Assembly (NCBI GenBank): GCA_900155495.1
Contig: FTLJ01000018.1
Coordinates: forward strand, 1 to 64,000
Source of the DNA: Porogramme epimiltina
Lineage: Eukaryota; Basidiomycota; Agaricomycetes; Polyporales; Polyporaceae
Length of the DNA: 64,000 bases
Direction of reading: 5' to 3'
Shown: positions 45,271 to 55,533 of the stretch, piece by piece
How positions within the stretch are numbered: the stretch's first letter is position 1
Layout: the number at the start of each line of letters is the position of its first letter
Program-made: the position numbers and the translations under genes
The notes under the pieces: generated by a model
Databases searched by the model: none
What the model was told of the DNA's origin: nothing
The model's input: only the letters and a program-made list of their open reading frames with translations

Positions 45271-46669
45271 ATGGATCGATATCCCGACAAGCTTTGGCTC
45301 GAGACCCCCCTCATCCGCTCCACTCATATCTCTTCACTCCTGGGAGTCGATGCGTACCTCAAGCTAGAGGTAGGTTTCTCCAAAATTCCAGCGTAGTGGG
45401 TCCGCAGCATGAATGCACCGACGTTTACATTGCCCTTGGTGCAATAGAATTTACAGCCGAGCCAGTCCTTCAAGGCCCGCGGTGTCTCCTACTTCGCCCA
45501 GCACGCCGTTCAAACGCGCGGGCCAGATGTGCACCTCGTCATCGCTTCAAGTGGCAACGCCGGATTGGCTGCAGCGTGGGCTGCGAACCTCTTAAATGTC
45601 CCGTGCACCATTTATCTGCCTCGCGGCGTCGGCCAGTCCACTATGGAGTTCATGCGCAAGCAAAATGCTAAGGTTGTGGTGGTGGGTGATTCCTACCCCG
45701 ACGCCCTTCGAGCTGCGCAGCAGGCCGTGGCGGCTGATACGAAGGCGTAAGTTCCAACTTCTGGGCGCTGCCCCACAAAGAGATGGCCCGGCAGGGAAGC
45801 TCACCGAGGCCGCGTGGACAGTGTAATGATTCCTTCGTATGACGACCGCCTTCTATGGGAAGGACACGCGAGCATGGTGCATGAGATCCACCAGCAGCTC
45901 CCAGGGGAGCTGAAGCCGGCTGCGATCTTCTGCAGTGTGGGCGGCGGCGGCCTCGCAGGGGGCATCATGACCGGTCTCAAGACTGTCGAGTGGGATGATG
46001 GTGGGTGTCTTGTGAAACTATGGATGTCCCTTCAGAGCTAAACAGTTCTATTAGTGCCTCTCGTGGCCGTGGAGACTCACGGATCCAATTGCTTCTACCA
46101 ATCCCTCTCGCTCAATAAAGGAACTTTCGTTCGGACTGTCCAACCCCGTCCACCATGTGAAGGCACGGAAGTCGAGTACCACAGCGAGCTCGACGTTGCG
46201 GTCGCACGTCTTTCCAAACTAACTTCGCGTGCGACATCGTTGGGCGCAAGCTCCCCTTCTCCGTCGGTAGTCAAGATGGCTCTGGAAAGGAAAGGCGGTG
46301 TCAAGAGCTTATGCGTATCCGATGAGATGGCCATGCAAACAGCGACATCATTCGCCGGTGAGTGCCCTGCGGAACGACTGTCATCAGAATAAGGTTCTCA
46401 CCTACGTATACGAATCAGAGGACCACAAAATCCTCGTGGAGCTCGCATGTGCGGCGACACTTGTCCCAGGATATAACCCAAGTCTGTTCCGCAAACTAGT
46501 ACCTCAATCAGAACGACCGCCGACAGCCGTTGTATTTGTTGTTTGTGGTGTCAAGGTCACCCTTGCCGAGATTATGGGCTACCGGGAGTTATCAGAAAGA
46601 GAAGGCTCTGCGAGTGGTGATTGGGAGGTTAGTCTGAACGGAGAAAGTCTAAGGATGAGCAAGGCATAA
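45271..46669 (+). CDS. PLP-dependent L-serine/L-threonine dehydratase (copy 1)
   Basis: A fold-type II PLP enzyme that deaminates serine or threonine to a 2-oxo acid and ammonia. It starts MDRYPDKLWLETPLIRS at 45271, then after an intron PSQSFKARGVSYF, whose Lys binds PLP. ASSGNAGLAAAWAANLLNVP binds the substrate carboxylate. A later exon has YDDRLLWEGHASMVHEI and FCSVGGGGLAGGIMTGL, the Gly-rich phosphate-binding loop. The following exon starts VPLVAVETHGSNCFYQSLSL; the last ends WEVSLNGESLRMSKA at 46669. Junctions are in phase. Compared with copy 2 (53706-55083), which reads VVCGGFKV near the C-terminus, this copy reads VVCGVKV, lacking two residues in a usually conserved CGG turn. Whether activity suffers is unknown. 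Confidence 0.9.
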
Positions 46670-47103
46670 TGGTAGCTTTAATCCATGAACTGCAAGTGTT
46701 CGATAGTGAAGTTCTCTTCGTCTGAATAAGAAACTTGAGTGAGGACAAGTACACGTCTCGACGATGGTGAGGACTTGACCTTCAAAACGCTTACCTCCCT
46801 CAATCGCTATCGCGAGCGGCATCACTAGCCATGGTGCCCGGACAAAAGCAAGTCCCGGCTCACCAGTCACCGCCAAAGAGGCTCGAGTGCTCAAGCGCCC
46901 AACGTCAACCTTGGTATGACGTCGTTATAAGAGACGCCTGCGTGAGAAATTCCCAGGGAAGGCTCGTGACACGAGTCGCGCGACGCGTCTGAAGGCGACG
47001 CGTTCAAGCTCTCCTCCAGAAGTCAGAAGTCCAGACTCTAGACACGCTCCTCATCCACCTATAACCCTCATCTCGTTCCCTTGAGCCTCGGCTCCCTTCA
47101 AAA
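46670..47103. other. Spacer between dehydratase 1 and POLD2
   Basis: About 430 bp. The right part (47010-47100) is CT-rich and leads into the POLD2 start codon. No gene is seen. Confidence 0.4.
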
Positions 47104-48976
47104 TGGCTGTGGCGGATCAAATGTGTGTAGTCACTCATCTATGAATGAATGAGACTTACTTTAAGACAGACCCTCTCCTTCTGCGCCGCTCACGCGTCCA
47201 TCGACCACCACAATTGCACCTCCCGACGACGCGTCTTTTCTCATCAAAGCGGCAGACAAGTCATACAAGCACCAATACTCGAACATCTACTTTGTGAGGC
47301 TACGTGCTTTAAGGCATCATGTAGAGCAGCGCGCGAAGAGGAGATGGAACGAGGTCGCAGGTATGTTCATTCCTCTGAGACGAGAGCACAGCCAATGGGA
47401 TTGTCTTACTAGGAAACCCCATGTTTGTACCCCGTGTACTCGAGGTCGAGAAGGGGAAACTATGCTTCATTGTCGGCACGGTGTATATGGAGATGCCGTT
47501 GAAGCCTAATGTCTTGGAAGACATAGCCCGGGATGTGAGTGATCTATCCACAGCCTTCAAAGCGCACGACTGACCATTAGCCGTAGCGTTCTCTTCCCGC
47601 TCCCCCTCCCAAAGAGAAATTCTATTCCGACAAGGACAATGTGATGTTGGAGGATGAGTCGGGGCGCATTAGCCTTGTAGGCGAGCGCGTACTTTCGGCT
47701 TGTCTTGTTACTGGCGTCATTCTCGGCGCCCTAGGCATCGAGACGAGCAATGGCGATTTCGAAGTTGTAGACCTGTGTTTCCCAGGCATGGCACCGCAAC
47801 CATCATCGGGCATGGCTTGGCCGTCTCTTAAAGCGCCAGACGAGTCCATGGATGTGGATGGTGAGCAGATACCCACGCTAATCTACATATGCGCTGTTCT
47901 CACCGAACTGAGTAGGTGACTCGTCTAACAGTGCCCCAGACGAGTGGATAGCGCTTGTATCTGGTCTAGAAGTGGGAGCCGCGAACCCTGCAGACGGACA
48001 AGTACAGATGCTCGCAGAGTACCTCGCGGGTGAGGCGGGCGGTTTGGACGACCAATCCCAGGCATCGCGAATCTCGCGGTTAGTCGTTGCTGGTAATGCA
48101 CTCGGCTCTATGTCTGGATCTGCAGGCGCACTGAATGGGGAACCCGAGAAGAAACCAGTAGGCAAATTTTGGCATTGTGATTCACACATGTATTCATGGC
48201 TTTTCCTTTACTAGACCAGCCGCAAGCAAGGCCAACAAGCATCTTTTGGAGTGCACCCTACTCAAAGCTTAGCCTTGCATTTAACAGATATCGCACGTTC
48301 TATGCCTGTGCATTTACTCCCCGGTCCTTCTGATCCTTCCGCCATCATCCTACCTCAACAGCCGCTTCCTCGCGCTATGTTTGGAGAAGCATCGCACTAC
48401 GCAACTTTCGCCTGTGAATCAAATCCGACTTTCATCAGCGTTGCACCAGGACGTGCCCCTACATCATCCGGTGTGCGGGCCAGCCAACCTGGGGCATCGA
48501 CTTCAAAGTCAAAAACAAACGGGGTGTCTCTTGCGTCAGAAGACCCACAAGCATCGCGGACCCTACTTGTGCACTCTGGCCAACCAGTAGACGACATGTT
48601 CAAATACGTCCCGACACCACCTATCACGCGCATGACCCTTGCGGAGTCCACGCTCCGCTGGCGACACATCGCGCCGACTGCGCCAGACACGCTCTGGTGT
48701 CACCCCTATTTCTCGAAGGACCCCTTTGTCATGGTGCAGACCCCAGATATCTACGTCGTTGGGAACCAACCTGAGTTCGCGACGAAGCTTGTGGAGGAGG
48801 CCGGGGACCCGCGGGCCGATGACGAAGCAGACAGGACGCCGAAGCGATGCCGAGTCGTGCTCCTGCCCAAGTTCAGGGAGTCCGGGACGCTCGTGCTAGT
48901 CAATATGCGGACGCTCGCCGTACGGAAGGTACAATTTGCCGTGGACGGGATGAGCGCAGGCGGCGGGGAGACGTGA
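47104..48976 (+). CDS. POLD2: DNA polymerase delta small regulatory subunit
   Basis: Homologue of POLD2/Cdc1/Pol31, the OB-fold plus inactive phosphoesterase-fold B-subunit of DNA polymerase delta. A short first exon MAVADQ lies at 47104. The next coding exon has FLIKAADKSYKHQYSNIYFV and RLRALRHHVEQRAKRRWNEV (about 47235-47360). Then come MFVPRVLEVEKGKLCFIVGT (about 47420), YMEMPLKPNVLEDIARD, the OB part EDESGRISLVGERVLSACLV, and LGALGIETSNGDFEVVDLCF (47645-47785). The phosphoesterase part includes ALVSGLEVGAANPADGQVQM, SRLVVAGNALGSMSGSAGAL, VHLLPGPSDPSAIILPQQPL, LPRAMFGEASHYATFACESN, LLVHSGQPVDDMFKYV, and CHPYFSKDPFVMVQTPDIYV near the end. The stop is at 48974-48976. About six introns. This essential replication gene lies between the two dehydratase copies. 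Confidence 0.95.
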
Positions 48977-50098
48977 CAGCCGTGGTAAAGAGATCAGGTG
49001 TTGTGTGAGTGCTACTTACATTCTGGGTAATGAGCCTGGCAAACGTGCGATTGCTCAATTCCGTGTAGATGACTATTGGTGTCTTGCTGTTTTGTATCGA
49101 TTATGCTTAGCCGCGCCCCTAATCTATGGCAAGTCTGGTTGTTCGTGGTTCATTCTGCACACAGTGAACTCCCATGCGTTCCACAGAAATGATGGGACGA
49201 ACAAACGCCGTGAGTGACGCGACCGGGGGCTTTTCGTATCCATCCCGAGCAAAGCTCTGGTGCCCGTATGCCTCAACGCTGACGCATGGTTTGGTTTAGG
49301 AGGCCTGTCGGATCTCTATACGTAAGACGGAGGCGCAGCAGAGAAAGCCACTACGCTGCCATGCGCCATACTCTCATGCTGGCGCAACCTTAAGCGGCTT
49401 GAAGGCCCGGAGTCGGGATAGAGTCCCGTTTGCGTCAGCTTGCGCTCTCACGGTGAACACAGTCAGATCACTATCGCGAACTGCGCTGTAGCGATATGAC
49501 GCTGTCATGTTACGAGCGTGGGCGCCCGGGCGCCCTATTCTCTGCGTGCTCCACCAGAGAACGGACCGAGACGTAGGTGCGTGTACGCTACGAGTTGGCC
49601 GCATGATCACGGTCCCGGCCTGTTTCTGTCTTTATTTGGGCCGTCTACGCTGTTTTTGAATGGCGTTGACGTTCCAAAATCTAAGGCAGTATTGAGCGTC
49701 TGCCGTAATTTCTGACGCTTCTTACGCAGATCTAAGAGGGATTTTCATCAGTTCGTGCCAAACGATCGCAGCATTTATTACCACACCGTATACAACCACT
49801 TTCGTGACCCCTACCAGCACTTCGGACGGGGATGTAAGGGCAAAAACCCTGACGCTCTATCACCTTATGCAGTCCAAGACGAACGATCAGAACCCCTTGT
49901 CCCGCCTCACTGCTGGGAATTCACCGTTGCCAGAGAGATAACCGTTGTATTATAGGGCTACTCGGGTCGGCTGGAGAGGCACACACAGGTGAATAAAATT
50001 TCTCTTCTACGGCACACCCCACCCTTGATAACAGCCCCGCTTACTATTCCCCGATATATCGCTGAACTTCTCATCCGCTCCTCCAAAAGGTACCGACA
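48977..50098. other. Intergenic region after POLD2, no gene seen
   Basis: About 1.1 kb of mixed composition. Short frames such as 49374-49610 (minus) and 49755-49955 (plus) show no recognised motif. Confidence 0.4.
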
Positions 50099-50506
50099 AT
50101 GATCAAAATCATTTCAGGTTGCTGTAACTGCTTATGTTGTATCAAGTCCGAAGATTTGAGTCGAGGTGATGTTGTTCTTGTTGTCTAGGACTGCGGTGTA
50201 CACCTATTCATCGTAACTAAGAACAGACACGACGAGATCTCAGTTAGCATCCGAAAGGTCACAGTAGTCTGTGTACCAAAACCCGACATATCTTGGGGAA
50301 AGCTATTAGAAGACCTACTTCCCATGCCACCCCGGACCTTCAGGTCTCCTTGCCTCCCGTTGAAATCCTACTTGAAGATAACGCAGTATCCTGTTTCCAC
50401 TGCCGTTATGCCGCTACTGAACGTCGCGCGGAACGTGCTTTGTAATTCAAGGCGGCCGCCGCTGATCCTTGTGAGCAGCCGAAAAGTACATAAAATGAAG
50501 CGCTAA
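50099..50506 (+). other. Possible small gene: Cys-rich ORF followed by an open exon
   Basis: An ORF from 50099 encodes 29 residues beginning MIKIISGCCNCLCC and stops at 50188. Directly after that stop (which also reads as a TAG acceptor) the same frame stays open for 105 codons to 50506, with hydrophobic and charged residues alternating plausibly (for example HLFIVTKNRHDEISVSIRKV). No family is recognised, no donor was confirmed, and it may be chance or a gene remnant. Confidence 0.2.
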
Positions 50507-50752
50507 CAACTGTCTAGGCTCGCTAGGCCGCCGGAGAGACCTTCCACGCTGTCGGGATCCTGGAAGCGTGATCGAGGACTGCGGCCGGTTGTCTCGGGCA
50601 GGGCAGCGCGTTAGTCCTCCGCACAATGAGCTCACCACAATCAAACTTTTTGCTTCCTCCCGTGGAACCTGTTAGACGAGACCGGGGCGTGGTTCTAAAT
50701 TCCCACCAGCCGGGGCCCCGACGTTCCTGATTAAGCCTCGGGAGCTCCCACG
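50507..50752. other. Spacer, no gene seen
   Basis: About 250 bp between the two doubtful open stretches. Nothing is supported. Confidence 0.3.
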
Positions 50753-51274
50753 GTGGGCAAAATGCCTCGGAGAAGGGAAGCCCGACGGGGCTGCTGCGGA
50801 CCTCTTCCGTCCATAGTTGGCAGCCATCCAGGAACATACTGCCAGGTTGAGTTCGACGCTGCTCGAGCGCGTGGTCTGCCTGACAGTCGCAATGATGTTA
50901 CCCTGGTTGGACCGGATCTTCGACGCCCAGCGCCAACCCCTGAAACTCGAGAGGATCACTGCTGCTGTTGGCAAAAGGGTAGGCGACTTCGTCCATTCAA
51001 TCTGCTCCATCTCCGCTAACGAACATCGAATAGCAGCTGCGCGTTCTGTACCCACGACACGTTGGAGCGGCATGAATGTGGGTACTTGTCTCCGCGCCCC
51101 CCGTCGGGACACAAGATCGAGCCGCAAAAGCGAAGATGTTCTCACTGTGGGAGGAAGCGGACTACGGTGGCCAACTTCGCGTCATCTACGAGGGAACGCG
51201 AAGGCCGTGCCGGGAACACTGGAACACGGCGTGAGCGCCGCTCTCGAAGTCGACAACTCATCTGGCACCGCTAA
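50753..51274 (+). pseudogene. Possible decayed or unannotated Cys/His-rich gene fragment
   Basis: Around 51031-51160 one frame reads SCAFCTHDTLERHECGY then CSHCGRKRTTVANF, a spacing of two CXXC pairs with intervening His and Cys that could bind zinc. The same frame is open upstream from 50753 to 51019, then interrupted by a TAA just before a possible TAG acceptor at 51028. A different frame (50817-51317) is also open. No family is recognised and no complete exon chain could be built, so this is only a candidate. Confidence 0.2.
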
Positions 51275-51498
51275 AAACAACCCCGCCCGGGTGTCATTGG
51301 GCGTACGGGAGGCGTGATTGGGCGCGCAGGTGTCGTTTGTCAGTCGTGCGTGCCTCCACCGTCGGGATTCCTCCTGTCTCACTCACGCTCCCTGCGTGCT
51401 AGAATCCATACAGCCGCAGTGCGCAGTCCCGCTATCGCCCCACGGGAACTTAGGAAGGTCGCGACGCAAGTTGCTCGCGCCGCCCGCCCTATTCGTGC
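51275..51498. other. Spacer upstream of the cupredoxin gene
   Basis: No gene seen. It leads into the TATA box of the cupredoxin gene. Confidence 0.35.
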
Positions 51499-51505
51499 TA
51501 TAAAT
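51499..51505 (+). promoter_or_regulatory. TATA box of the cupredoxin gene
   Basis: TATAAAT lies 138 bp before the ATG at 51637, followed by a CT-rich leader (51515-51630). Confidence 0.5.
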
Positions 51506-51636
51506 TGTGAAGTTCCCTCGCTCGCCCTCCCCTCCACCCCATTGCCACCGGGCCACTGCACAAGGCTACACGCCGTGCCGCCATCCCCATAGACGTCAAC
51601 TTTTCCTCTTGTCGCCACCTCCCCTGCAAAGCCAAA

Positions 51637-52570
51637 ATGTTCAAGGCCGTGCTCGCCCTTGCTCTTCTCCCGACACTGGCACTGGCTTCTCCCCAGGTCT
51701 ATGGTGCTCCACCCCCGTCCGATAGCACCCCTGCCGCGGCTCCTTCTGCTCCGCCGAGCACGTCGACGCAGATGAACGTGAGTCGCTGCTGAGTGTTCAC
51801 GACAAACAAATTTATTAAGTAACAGCCACCTCACTCAGGTCGACGTCGCGGCCGGCGGCAACTTCGTCTTCAGCCCTAACAACATTCAGGCGGCGAACGG
51901 CACCCTAGTTACCTTCTTCTTCCCTTCGTGAGTGTCCAAGGTTGGACGTACGGATTTTGTCAGGATTTTGACAGATATTACAGTGGCGCCACCCCACACT
52001 CAGTCACTCAGGGTGACTTCAGCAACCCCTGTGAACCCTTGAGCGGTGGTTTCGATTCCGGCCTGCAGAACAGCAAGCAATTCACGCTGAACGTCACCAA
52101 CGACCAGATTCGTAAGCTGGGTTTTCCTTGTCATAGTCGCTTGTCCTGAGAGAATTACGTATAGCGATCTACTTCTTCTGCAAGTCGCCGACGCACTGCG
52201 GTCTTGGCATGGTCGGGTGCGTCTCCACTATACTGGATATCAGGACATCCAAGTCCTCATGTGACCCATCGCTTCTAGTACCATCAACGCTCCTTCCTCC
52301 GGGAACACCGGCGACGCGTGGCAGTCGGCTGCCATCAAGGTTGGCTCTTCGGAGCAGACGGTGAGTAGTGCAAGGACTCTTGTGGTGGTGTTAATGAGAC
52401 TGATTTCATCGGCTGCTGTAAAGCTCCAGGACAACGGTTTCGTGAGCGGCGGTGTTGGTGCGGTTGCTACTGCAGCGCCGAGCTCGAGCAGCTCGGGCGC
52501 ATCGCGTCTAGCCGTTTCTGGTGTGGCGGTTGGCGCGCTCAGTCTCGCTGCTGCAGTCCTCTTCGCGTAA
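51637..52570 (+). CDS. Secreted GPI-anchored cupredoxin-domain protein
   Basis: An extracellular serine-rich protein with a plastocyanin-like copper fold, common in agaricomycetes. The signal peptide MFKAVLALALLPTLALA starts at 51637, followed by a Pro/Ser-rich stretch. The cupredoxin strand VDVAAGGNFVFSPNNIQAAN (about 51838) is next, then FSPNNIQAANGTLVTFFF, then TPHSVTQGDF with the first His ligand (about 52000), then IYFFCKSPTHCGLGMVG (about 52165-52218), whose Cys, His and Met complete a type-1 copper site. The C-terminus has GAVATAAPSSSSSGASRL and a hydrophobic tail VGALSLAAAVLFA typical of GPI anchoring. The stop is at 52568-52570. About five introns. Copper binding is inferred from ligand residues; biological role is unknown. 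Confidence 0.88.
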
Positions 52571-53107
52571 ACACGTTGAGCGATGTGAGCGGAGACTCCA
52601 ACCGCAAATATTGTAGCGGCACGCGTACGAACACTTCTGGCTTTGCTAGACATGTCCTGGGGGGCGAGTGGCACGATTCGTATGACGTATCATTTTGTAG
52701 TACTTACTCCAGAGACCGTGGATCGTGTCCGGAGGTTCCGGTTGAATTGTTGGTGCATTTTCTACACTTGCTCTGCCTCCCGTACTCCCTCGTAGTCCTT
52801 CGGTCAATCCTATCGTTTATACCCAATCGTCATGCCCCACAATGGTTGGTTGTAGTACTATTGAAAATCAACGGCACGGATTGGGTCACGAAATCCCGAG
52901 GTTGTGCGAATGAGGGTCAGACCTGCCTTATTGGGCGGAGCCTCGATCGCCCGCGGCCGTAAGCGAGGCGTCCTGGACTCTGCACGGAGCGTAGCGGAGG
53001 CTCCAACCCGGTCCCGGAGACGCGCTCCATCCCATCCTCGTCCTCTTCCACATCCTTCCTGGTGTTCATTTGTCTGCTGCTCGGGCGCGACACCCCCAAA
53101 ACACATC
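52571..53107. other. Spacer between cupredoxin and PET100
   Basis: About 540 bp. The last 100 bp are CT-rich and form the likely PET100 leader. No gene is seen. Confidence 0.4.
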
Positions 53108-53564
53108 ATGGCTGGACCCAATCTTGAAGTGTTCAAGTTCTCAGTCTATGTCTTCTTCCCTGTCGTCATGCTCCTCTACTACGGGAATCCCGAATGGTAT
53201 GCGAAGAACGTACTGCCGGTACGTGTCGTCTTGTTTAGTTCCACTTCCCATAGTAATTCAAGTCTACGCGTCCATTAGTACAAGGACAGGATCTTTCCCC
53301 CTGAGCATAGGCTCATCACGGTGCGCATTCTTTTCACCGCTTGTGAGTGTCCCAGGAAGCTCACCAGGGGAACAGAGCATCCCCACCGACTCCACGACCC
53401 TAAAGGAGGAGCTTGCAAAGATCAAGGCACGCAACATGGAGCGGAAGGCCGAGAGGGACGCGGCTGCAAGGGCCGCTGCTGCTGCACAAAAAGCGGAAGC
53501 AGAACAGCAAACGTCTCGTCGGAGTTGGTGGCCGTGGGGTGAGTCTTCGTCTCATCTTCGATAA
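53108..53564 (+). CDS. PET100: Cytochrome c oxidase assembly protein PET100
   Basis: A small inner-membrane protein needed to assemble cytochrome c oxidase. The start MAGPNLEVFKFSVYVFFPVV at 53108 and NPEWYAKNVLP match the family closely, with a single N-terminal membrane helix. After an intron comes YKDRIFPPEHRLIT. The last exon has TDSTTLKEELAKIKARNMER and an Ala-rich helical tail ending near RRSWWPWG. The tail either runs to the stop at 53564 or splices at GTGAGT (53537) to a stop near 53597. The junction between the second and third exons (near 53320-53368) does not close in phase with the donors and acceptors I can see; the intron would also be unusually short. Confidence 0.85.
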
Positions 53565-53705
53565 ATACGCTGTTCTCATGCTTTGCGTGGCTCAGCATGA
53601 AGGCACATGGGCTCCTTATCTATATTGCTCTAGTAATCGCTCCCGTCTCGCATTGTATTATTACCACCAATCGCACCGCTCTGCCCCACCCCTTTCCATG
53701 TGAGG

Positions 53706-55083
53706 TTACGCCTTCGGCACCGTAAAGCTCTCGCCATTCAGTGAAACCTCCCACTCCCCACCTGCTGCAATGTCTGCTTCCACTCTACTTTTGTATTCTT
53801 CCAGATCTGCAAGCGATACTTTGAATCCGCCGCACACGACCAATACCACTGTTGGGGGTGCCCCTGTTGGAGGTACCAGTCTATGGAACAGGCTGGGCTT
53901 GTAAGCAGGGGCAAGGGTCGCTGCACATGCAAGTTCCACCAAAATCTTATGGTCGTCTGTCTCGCAATGGTAAACAGCACAATTCGTGTTGAGTGGAACC
54001 CGCCACTTACCCGCAAAGAGGGCAGCTGCTTGCATCGTCATCTCGTCCGGAACACATAAACTCTTGATACTGCCGCTCCGTTGGAGGGCCATCTTTACAA
54101 CCGGGGCGGAAGGCGAGGTTGCACCGAGCGACGTCGCCTTGGAAGTCAATTTCGTGACATGGGCTACCGTAACGTCGATATCCTCAAAGTATTCGGCCTG
54201 GGTTCCCTCACGCGCTGGCCTGGAGTCGACGCTCCCGGGGAAGGGTCCATCGTTGAGGGATAGTGACTGATACAGACAGTTCGACCCAGTCGTCTCCACT
54301 GCCACGAGTGATACTAATGACGTTGTCAAATTCAAGTCAAAGCAAGGATGGGCTGGTAAAGAACCTACCGTCATCCCACCCAACGGCTTTAAGACCGGAC
54401 ATGATCCCCCCAGCGAGACCCCCACCACCTACGCTGCAGAAAACTGCGGCCGGTTTTACGCCATCAGGAAGTTGGCGACGGATCTCGTGGACCATGCTCG
54501 CATGGCCCTCCCAAAGCAAGGGATCGTCATACGCCGGAACCATCACCCTGCGCAATGAGCAATGAGCACCCGTCACCGCTGTCTACACGACTGATGTCAA
54601 TATGCTATTTCACTCACGCCTTGGGCTCCGCGTCGACCGCTTCGCGTGCTGCGCGGAGGGCCTCGAGGTAAAAGCTCCCGCGAATGACGACCTCGGCGCC
54701 CAGCTTGCGCATGAAGTCGATCGTCGGCGCGCTCACGCCTGTGGGGAGGTACACGGTGCAGCGCACGCCGAGGGTGTGAGCGGCGCACGCGGCGGCGAGC
54801 CCCGCGTTCCCGCCCGACGCGATGATGAGGTGCACGTCGGGGCCATATTTGCGGCGGGCGTGTTGCGCGAAGTGGGACACGCCCCGCGACTTGAAGGACT
54901 GGCTAGGTTGGAGAGTCTATGAGCGCGGGAATGGTGTACGGAGTCAATCGCTGGACATTATGCGAGTGCATGTGAACTGCTTACCTCTAATTTGAGGTAG
55001 ACGTTCGCCCCAAGAAGAGAGGAGAGATGGATAGAGCGAATAAGAGGCGTTTCAAGCCAGAGTTTGTCCATGCAGGGGTCCAT
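53706..55083 (-). CDS. PLP-dependent L-serine/L-threonine dehydratase (copy 2)
   Basis: A close paralogue of the gene at 45271-46669, on the opposite strand. The start at 55083 (MDPCMDKLWLETPLIRS) aligns with copy 1; a Met 63 nt further upstream is in frame but not supported by the paralogue. The next exon has PSQSFKSRGVSHFAQH (PLP lysine) and IIASGGNAGLAAACAAHTLG (54614-54915), noticeably richer in G and C at third positions than copy 1. Then YDDPLLWEGHASMVHEI and FCSVGGGGLAGGIMSGL (54365-54550), VPLVAVETTGSNCLYQSLSL (from about 54310) and a C-terminal exon with VVCGGFKVSLADLEEYKSRV and the stop at 53706. All catalytic motifs are intact. Role: amino-acid deamination in the cytosol, inferred. 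Confidence 0.91.
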
Positions 55084-55533
55084 CGTCGATAGCCCTCGAG
55101 GGTACTTCGCTCGAGTGGTATATGCTCTTTTGCTCGCTGAAATCAACTAGGTTCAACTCGGCTGTATTTCTATTGTGTCTTGAGCGCGCTTAATGTGGAG
55201 GATCAGTCTGAGTCATGTCTTCTGTTACTTAAATTCAAGGTAGTTAGTAAACCGACTTTGCTTATCAAGCCATCAATGCGGCGGGTTTACCCCGCGGCCC
55301 CTCGGAGGAGCATCTGAGAGCAATCCTACTAGATAACTTCGTCATTGCGATGAACAAGATAGCTGCACGCTGAGAGCAGCATAAGTATAGCACATGGGAT
55401 ACGTTTTACAGCGAGTCAAAGCATGTGCGGAAATCCGTGTTGCACATAACTATAGTACAGATCCCTGATCCCCGTCAAGTTTGCATGCAAGCACGTCCTG
55501 ATCGCTACGGCATCCTTGCAAACTGTTTGGGAT
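55084..55533. other. Spacer between dehydratase 2 and the DUF6534 gene
   Basis: About 450 bp containing the promoter of dehydratase 2 on its left side and the 3' end of the DUF6534 gene on its right. No other gene is seen. Confidence 0.35.
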
